From Spirabiliibacterium mucosae (GTDB taxonomy: Bacteria > Pseudomonadota > Gammaproteobacteria > Enterobacterales > Pasteurellaceae), in assembly GCF_014884965.1 (NCBI RefSeq), contig NZ_JABTBO010000002.1, forward strand, positions 58,051-122,050: a DNA stretch of 64,000 nt, given 5' to 3'. This document shows, piece after piece, positions 59,105-64,000 of the stretch. The position numbers and the translations under genes are program-made. The notes beneath the pieces were generated by a model. It did no database searches. It was not told where the DNA came from and saw nothing but the letters and a program-made list of their open reading frames with translations. How positions within the stretch are numbered: the stretch's first letter is position 1; the number at the start of each line of letters is the position of its first letter.

Positions 59105-59730
59105 TGGTTTTCCTTGTGTTCAATTTTGCGCAGGCAGTAGTGCTGCATCTGCCCGCCGAAAAATGCTTGTTGCGATATTATCGCTAATGGCTGGCCTTCG
59201 AGCAAGCTATCAATTTGTAAAGTCACCCGTGTGCCAAGGGCGCGCGTAATAGCGTTCAGCCCACGGCGAAGCGCACTGATGCGCCCACCTTGCGGCACCG
59301 CTTTATCCCAAATCGACAACACGCCGCCCGGCTTGAGCACGCGCAGCGCCTCTTGCAAAAGTGCGGTTTCATCGTCCACCACCGCCAAAATCAAATGCAG
59401 TAGCACGCCATCAACGCTGTTATCCTCAAGCCCCGAGCGATACACGCTGCCTTGCTTGAGGTGTAAATCCAACTCCAGCCCTTGCTCACGCAGTTGCTCG
59501 TGCCGCGCGGCACACTTTTCCAGCATCTTGGCGGAAAAATCCTGGGCGTGAACCGCACTTTGCGCCGGCAAAAAAGCCAAATCCTGCCCGCTGCCACAGC
59601 CGGGCAACCAAAAGGTGTGGCAGGCGCGCAAATCCATCGCCGCGAACACCTGCTCGCGCTGCTTGCCTGCCAGTGCTATGACGTGATCGTATAAATAGGC
59701 GTAAAGATCCCAGCGTTTTGCATCAGCCAT
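59101..59730 (-). CDS. Class I SAM-dependent methyltransferase
   Basis: A 209-residue protein with a Rossmann methyltransferase core: motif I FWLPGCGSGQDLAFL, the acidic residue in AVHAQDF, and LRVLKPGGVLSIWD as motif IV-VI. The substrate is unknown. It overlaps the end of the fadJ-like gene by 8 bases and the next gene by 4, so it belongs to the same transcript. It could act on the product of the FadI/FadJ-like pair, or be unrelated; nothing in the sequence decides. Confidence 0.85.
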   Translation of the reverse strand: MADAKRWDLYAYLYDHVIALAGKQREQVFAAMDLRACHTFWLPGCGSGQDLAFLPAQSAVHAQDFSAKMLEKCAARHEQLREQGLELDLHLKQGSVYRSGLEDNSVDGVLLHLILAVVDDETALLQEALRVLKPGGVLSIWDKAVPQGGRISALRRGLNAITRALGTRVTLQIDSLLEGQPLAIISQQAFFGGQMQHYCLRKIEHKENQ

Positions 59731-61900
59731 GAGTCACCTCGCTATGTTCTTCAACCGCACTTTTTGGCTCAACCGCACTTTGTGTTTTCAGCCACGCGCA
59801 AGGGGTGAAGCGCGCGCCAAGGCTGGCCTGCAGCACCTCAAGCTCGCCGATGATGGTGTCGTGCCCCACATCAGCCATGTAGGCATAAATCCCGCCACGA
59901 AATTCAGGGAAGAAAAAGCCCAGCACTGAGGCCACATTGCCTTCATCGAGGCTAGTAATCACGCCCTCTTGCGCGCAGAAGGCGGCTTCATTAATCATCA
60001 TTAAAATGCAGCGGCGGACAATTTCTTCGCTTTCAAGGTTATTTTCAATGATGAGATCCAGCACTTGATAAATGCTTTTGTCCACCTGGGTGCGATCGCC
60101 CGTTCTCGAGTGGTAGAGGTAAAACCCGCGGCGATTTTTGCGCCCTTTGCGCTCGTTGCGCAGCAGCTCGTCAATTTTCGGCGGCAAGGCAAAGCGCGCG
60201 CCAAAGCTGCGCTCAAGTTGCGGCAGCGCTTTGACAAAAATATCCAGCCCCATTTCATCAAGCATGGCAAACGGCCCGATTTTAAAGCCGAACTCTTGCA
60301 GCGCTTTTTCAATACTTGGGATGTCTTCGCCGTCGAGCAGCACATAATAGGCCTCGAGCAAAAAGGCGCTTAAAATTCGCGTGATGAAAAACCCCGCGCT
60401 GTCTTTCACCAACAGCGGCACCTGCCCTTGCTGGGTGACTAGGCGCAGCGCTTTGGCGATGGTTTGCTCAGCACAATTGGCGTGTGGGATGATTTCCACC
60501 ACCCGGCGCTGGCTCACAGGCGTGAAGTAATGAATGCCGATGACATTTTCAGGCCGCTGCGCGCCCTCGGCAATTTCGGCGATGGATAACGTGTTGGTGT
60601 TGCTGGCAAAAATGGTGTCATCGGCGTAATAATCTTCACTTTCATGAATCAATTTTTGCTTGAGCTGCAAATCCTCGAACACCGCTTCAATCACCACATC
60701 CGCCTGCTGCTGGCCGACAAAGCGATCGCCACCGCTGATGAGGTACATTTTCTGCAGCAATTTGCCATAAGGCAAAAAGCCCTTTTCCACCTCTTTTTTC
60801 AGCAGTAAATAACTCAAACGCAGCGCCTTTTGCACGCCGTTGGCGTTGATGTCTTTAATTCGGACCGGCAAATTGGCGCGCGCGGCCGTAATATACGCAA
60901 TGCCCGCGCCCATAAAGCCGCTGCCTAGCACGGCGACTTTGTTGATTTCTCGCCCGTGTTGCATGTCTAAATACTGATGGCGCATACGCCGGCCGGTGCG
61001 CTCAATTTTGCGCAGCATTTTCGAGCTTTTATCCAAAAAGAGCGTGGCAAAGGCCTCGCTGACCGCACTTGGGTTATTTTCATCATGCTGGCGAAACAGC
61101 GCCAGCATGGTGTTGATCGCGGGGTAATTTTCAAACGCCCAGGCTTTGCAGTGCTGCTCGGCTTGGCTGATCACATGGCGGCGCCACAAAGCTGGCCGCT
61201 CCCCTTTGCCCCACAGGCGAAAGCGCTTGCGCACAGGGCGCAGGTGCTGTGATTGAATATAACCACAAGCGCTGGAAATTAAAATAGCGGGGTTGACCAC
61301 CTCATCAACAAGGTGAATATCAAACGCGTGCTCGGCGCTGATTTTCTCACCATTGAGCAACATCGCTAAAGCGCGCGTAAGCCCTATGCGTGCCACCAGC
61401 CGGCCACAGCCGCCAGCAAACGGCAAAATGCCCGAGCGCACCTGTGGCATCGACAAAAACACCGGCTGGCTGCTGCCCACAATGCGGTAATCACACGCCA
61501 GCGCCAGCTCCAACCCCAGCCCAAAGCAGTTGCCCTCGATGATACACACCGTCGGGATGCCCAAATTGGCAATTTTGTCCATCAACTGCTGGCAACGCTC
61601 GGCAAAGGCCACGAGTTCGTCGTGCGAGGCCTGCTCAAGTTCTGACAGCGGGAAGCCTTGCACAAAATGGTGCTGCTTGCTCGATTGAAACAGCACGCCT
61701 TTGGCCTGCCAACTTAAGATATGATCAAGTGCGGCATCAAGCTGGTTGATCAGCTTTTGCCCCAGCCAGTTGTACGGCTTTTCGCGCACGTTGAAGGTGA
61801 CCAGCGCAATGTTATCGGGGCGAAAGCTGAGCTTGAATAAATTGCCATCGCTGTGTTGTTCAAAATCCGCAACCGCACTTTGAATTTCCGTCTGTTCCAT
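59723..61900 (-). CDS. fadJ: FadJ-like hydratase/dehydrogenase with altered active sites
   Basis: A 725-residue homolog of the alpha subunit of the anaerobic beta-oxidation complex. The N-terminal crotonase domain keeps one catalytic glutamate (E131, GLGLELALAC), but the second is glutamine (Q153, MPQVRSG), and the oxyanion-hole segment AGAD reads QGFP. In the dehydrogenase domain (GSGFMGAGIAY) the His-Glu pair is kept (H457 in GIHYFTP, E469). However, the usual NTSS reads NTNT (434-437), and the substrate-binding asparagine before R508 is threonine. The frame is intact with normal length. Its ATG overlaps the fadI-like stop (TAATG). Uptake signals inside suggest long residence. Ordinary enoyl-CoA hydration is unlikely. 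It may be a neofunctionalised or regulatory protein. Confidence 0.85.
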   Translation of the reverse strand: MEQTEIQSAVADFEQHSDGNLFKLSFRPDNIALVTFNVREKPYNWLGQKLINQLDAALDHILSWQAKGVLFQSSKQHHFVQGFPLSELEQASHDELVAFAERCQQLMDKIANLGIPTVCIIEGNCFGLGLELALACDYRIVGSSQPVFLSMPQVRSGILPFAGGCGRLVARIGLTRALAMLLNGEKISAEHAFDIHLVDEVVNPAILISSACGYIQSQHLRPVRKRFRLWGKGERPALWRRHVISQAEQHCKAWAFENYPAINTMLALFRQHDENNPSAVSEAFATLFLDKSSKMLRKIERTGRRMRHQYLDMQHGREINKVAVLGSGFMGAGIAYITAARANLPVRIKDINANGVQKALRLSYLLLKKEVEKGFLPYGKLLQKMYLISGGDRFVGQQQADVVIEAVFEDLQLKQKLIHESEDYYADDTIFASNTNTLSIAEIAEGAQRPENVIGIHYFTPVSQRRVVEIIPHANCAEQTIAKALRLVTQQGQVPLLVKDSAGFFITRILSAFLLEAYYVLLDGEDIPSIEKALQEFGFKIGPFAMLDEMGLDIFVKALPQLERSFGARFALPPKIDELLRNERKGRKNRRGFYLYHSRTGDRTQVDKSIYQVLDLIIENNLESEEIVRRCILMMINEAAFCAQEGVITSLDEGNVASVLGFFFPEFRGGIYAYMADVGHDTIIGELEVLQASLGARFTPCAWLKTQSAVEPKSAVEEHSEVTHG

Positions 61901-63207
61901 TATTCTCTCTCCAACACCATCGCCGCGCCCAGCCCGCCCAAGCCACTGGAGGCCACCAGTGCGGTTTCAAGATCGTTGCGTTGCATATGAAAAAGGGCTT
62001 GAATCAGCGTGCGCAGGCTTGTGATCGCCCGCGGTGAGCCAAACGCCAGCGAGCCGCCGAGCGGGTTGAGTTTTTCAAAATCCACCTCACCGAGTGGCGC
62101 ATCACGCTCAAGGTGCTTTTGCGCAAACGCGCGCGAGGCAAACAACTGCGCATTCGCCAGCACTTGCGCGGCGGAGGATTCATGCATTTCAATCAAGTCG
62201 ATATCTTCCAGCGTCATATCCGCCCACTCAAGCGCCTTGGTGCTGGCGTATGTCGCTCCCAGCAGCATATTATGCCACACATCATTGCCCGTGATGGCAA
62301 AGCTGCGAATATAACCGAGCGGCGTGAGGTCGTACTGCTCCACCATTTCCTCACGCATCAGCAACACCGCCGCCGCACCGTCGGCCGGCTCAGACACGCT
62401 CCAGGCCGTCACGCGGTTGTGCGCACTGCCATGCAGCGGCTTGAAGGTGGCGTAATACTCAGGGCTGATGTGCTCGCTTATCATATTATCGCGCCGCACA
62501 TAGTGGGTATAAGGCGTTGGGTAGGTGAGCATCACCTCATCATCAAACCAGCCCTGCTGCCAGGCCAGCTCCGCTTTATGGTGGGAGTGGGCGGTGTAGG
62601 CGTCCATGCTCTCGCGGCTGAGGGCAAAATTTTGCGCCATCTGCTCTGAAATATCACCTAACGAAAAATGGGTCAGCGGGTCGCGCAGATTGATTTGTTG
62701 CAGCTTGAAATCATGCCACGACAGCCGCTTGAGGGTTTGCCACTTTTGCGCCATGCTCGGCGCGCGCAAGGTGTCGCGCAGCAGCCTGGTGACGCTGGGT
62801 TTAAGGCTAATCGCCGCGTTGGAGATAGAATCCGCGCCGCCGGCAATCCCGCAGGAAATTGAGCCACTGATAATGCCATTGCACACATTCGCCACCGCTT
62901 GCAACCCCGTGGTGCAAGAGCTGGTGAGGGTGTAGGCCTCGACCTGCGGCATGCTGAGTGTGAGCGCAATTTCACGCGCGAGGTTGGGCACATCGGGTTG
63001 TTGAATCACCTGCCCGAAAATAAATTTGTCGATTTTCTCGCGCTCAAGCGGCAGGCGGTTTAACAATTCGTTGGTCACCATCACGCCAAGATCGAGCGCA
63101 AAGCAGCTTTTAAAGCCCGTGTTGTGGCGCAAAAACGGCGTGCGCAAGCCGCTCACCACGGCAATGCGCTCCCCTCTTGCGTTCACCAACCTCTGTGAAA
63201 TGGGCAT
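61900..63207 (-). CDS. fadI: FadI-like thiolase lacking two catalytic residues
   Basis: A 435-residue homolog of the beta subunit FadI, the 3-ketoacyl-CoA thiolase. The acyl-accepting cysteine is kept (C98, [12 protein letters not shown]), as is the histidine of the first loop (H342, [10 protein letters not shown]). The histidine of the invariant GHP motif is serine (S391, AFGSPRAIT), and the second catalytic cysteine is serine (S421, [12 protein letters not shown]). Both residues are required for thiolysis and condensation in known thiolases. The ATG at 63207 has GAGGAAG upstream. It is the first gene of a run reaching tyrR and is divergent from smpB. A function other than thiolysis is likely. 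Confidence 0.87.
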   Translation of the reverse strand: MPISQRLVNARGERIAVVSGLRTPFLRHNTGFKSCFALDLGVMVTNELLNRLPLEREKIDKFIFGQVIQQPDVPNLAREIALTLSMPQVEAYTLTSSCTTGLQAVANVCNGIISGSISCGIAGGADSISNAAISLKPSVTRLLRDTLRAPSMAQKWQTLKRLSWHDFKLQQINLRDPLTHFSLGDISEQMAQNFALSRESMDAYTAHSHHKAELAWQQGWFDDEVMLTYPTPYTHYVRRDNMISEHISPEYYATFKPLHGSAHNRVTAWSVSEPADGAAAVLLMREEMVEQYDLTPLGYIRSFAITGNDVWHNMLLGATYASTKALEWADMTLEDIDLIEMHESSAAQVLANAQLFASRAFAQKHLERDAPLGEVDFEKLNPLGGSLAFGSPRAITSLRTLIQALFHMQRNDLETALVASSGLGGLGAAMVLERE

Positions 63208-63348
63208 AGTCTTCCTCACATGCAATCGTCACAAAGTGTTAGCATATCAAATCATCGCGCGCTATGGCTAACAATTTTGCGCCGCGCTGGCTTTTATAAC
63301 CGCGCTGAACTTGTTACAATCACTTTTTATTTAAAACACACACAGATT

Positions 63349-63828
63349 ATGGCAAAAAAGAAGATAAAACCAGGCTCAAATACCATCGCGCTCAACAAAC
63401 GCGCTCGCCACGACTATTTTATTGAAGATGAAATTGAAGCAGGCCTGTCGCTGCAAGGCTGGGAGGTGAAATCCCTGCGCGCAGGCAAGGCCAATATTGC
63501 TGACAGTTATGTGATTTTTAAAAACGGTGAGGCGTATCTTTTCGGTGCGCAAATCACGCCGCTGAATGTGGCCTCAACCCATGTGGTGGCCGACCCCACC
63601 CGTACGCGTAAGCTGTTGCTTAATAAGCGTCAGCTCGATACGCTTTATGGTAAAACTAGCCGCGATGGCTTTACGGTGGTGGCGCTTTCGCTTTATTGGA
63701 AGGGCGCTTGGGCGAAGGTTAAGGTCGGTTTGGCGAAGGGTAAGAAGCAGCACGATAAGCGCGATAGTATTAAGGATCGCGAGTGGGCGCGTGATAAAGA
63801 TCGGATTATGAAGCACAGCGCGAGGTAA
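63349..63828 (+). CDS. smpB: SsrA-binding protein SmpB
   Basis: A 159-residue protein that delivers tmRNA to stalled ribosomes for trans-translation. The OB-fold core ([22 protein letters not shown]) and the basic C-terminal tail ([20 protein letters not shown]) are intact. The start [12 protein letters not shown] is the family N-terminus; the longer frame to 63220 is not homologous. The tmRNA gene ssrA is not seen in the remaining window. Confidence 0.97.
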   Translation: MAKKKIKPGSNTIALNKRARHDYFIEDEIEAGLSLQGWEVKSLRAGKANIADSYVIFKNGEAYLFGAQITPLNVASTHVVADPTRTRKLLLNKRQLDTLYGKTSRDGFTVVALSLYWKGAWAKVKVGLAKGKKQHDKRDSIKDREWARDKDRIMKHSAR

Positions 63829-63833
63829 GTTTG

Positions 63834-63861
63834 AAGTGCGGTCAGGTTTGACCGCACTTTT
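63834..63861. terminator. smpB terminator from an inverted uptake-signal pair
   Basis: AAGTGCGGTCA and TGACCGCACTT form an 11-bp stem around a short loop, followed by TTTTG and TTTTTTT, just after the smpB stop. Confidence 0.85.
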
Positions 63862-63899
63862 GTTTTTTTGTTCTTTTTCATCACTTCGTCACCAACATC

Positions 63900-64000
63900 G
63901 TTTTCCGCCTGCGGCGGGCGCTCTTTTTTCTGCCATCACTCCGTTATAGCGCTACGGTTTCGCCGTTGGCGACTTCCTTTCTTTGCTTGTCCAAAGAAAG
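63900..64000. repeat. Non-coding end region with an inverted repeat at the edge
   Basis: After the smpB terminator no gene is seen. The last 24 bases contain a perfect inverted repeat, CTTTCTTTG and CAAAGAAAG, separated by six bases. Similar palindromes recur in intergenic DNA of many proteobacteria, so this may be the start of a dispersed repeat that continues outside the window. A shorter palindrome, CCGCCTGCGGCGGG-like, lies near 63906-63920. Confidence 0.4.

Noticed and set aside
63862..64000. ssrA (tmRNA) downstream of smpB, as in E. coli.
   Set aside because: No tRNA-like ends or tag-coding segment in the remaining 140 bases.

Overview
This window comes from a chromosome of a Pasteurellaceae bacterium (Gammaproteobacteria). 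The clearest sign is the 9-base Haemophilus-type DNA uptake signal AAGTGCGGT / ACCGCACTT. It occurs several dozen times on both strands, inside genes and as back-to-back pairs that form terminator hairpins. Gene content and order agree: iscRSUA-hscBA-fdx, the galMKT-galS-mglBAC cluster, ribE divergent from norM, and rlmN-pilW-rodZ-ispG-hisS-yfgM. Base composition looks close to half G+C, high for the uptake-signal group around Haemophilus; I have not identified the species. There is no rRNA, tRNA, CRISPR array, prophage or insertion sequence.

Layout. 1-2.4 kb: tail of a HicB antitoxin, a YcgN-type protein and glnS. 2.6-5.5 kb: macA and a decayed macB. 5.5-11.3 kb: cspD, topA, ribE, a small unknown gene and norM. 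11.3-16.6 kb: the iron-sulfur cluster operon behind two tandem IscR sites. 16.7-22.2 kb: trmJ, a secreted surface-adhesin-E-like protein, divergent copA/cueR around a CueR operator, and sspAB. 22.4-23.2 kb: a repetitive LEA-like lipoprotein. 23.3-30.1 kb: dapD and the yfgM/hisS/ispG/rodZ/pilW/rlmN operon. 30.2-38.2 kb: a short-chain dehydrogenase divergent from a cysteine desulfidase gene, raiA, coaE-yacG-GNAT, pntAB and sfsA. 38.2-38.4 kb: a Fur box, promoter and terminator that look like an iron-repressed small RNA. 38.4-49.1 kb: tyrS, an OsmB-like lipoprotein, and the galactose use and uptake genes with three matching GalS operators and CRP sites. 49.1-63.2 kb: twelve closely packed minus-strand genes: fadI-like, fadJ-like, a methyltransferase, a yeeZ-like gene, folP, glmM, cybC, cnoX, trxB, cydD, cydC, tyrR. 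63.3-64.0 kb: smpB and the start of a non-coding repeat.

How the genes work together. Galactose is taken up by MglBAC and converted by GalMKT, all apparently under one LacI-type regulator (GalS) and CRP. The isc genes build Fe-S clusters under IscR feedback. The predicted Fur-regulated RNA has a 5' end complementary to the ribosome binding sites of iscS and cybC, which would resemble RyhB. The cydDC-trxB-cnoX-cybC block groups periplasmic and cytoplasmic redox functions.

The most unusual genes are the FadI/FadJ pair. Both are intact and translationally coupled, yet key catalytic positions of the thiolase, the enoyl-CoA hydratase and the hydroxyacyl-CoA dehydrogenase are replaced, so they probably do not perform ordinary beta-oxidation. 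Four genes (macB, a small unknown gene, trmJ, mglA) are each interrupted by the apparent loss of one base in or next to a run of the same base. This pattern suggests base-calling errors; macB alone has further, probably genuine, damage.
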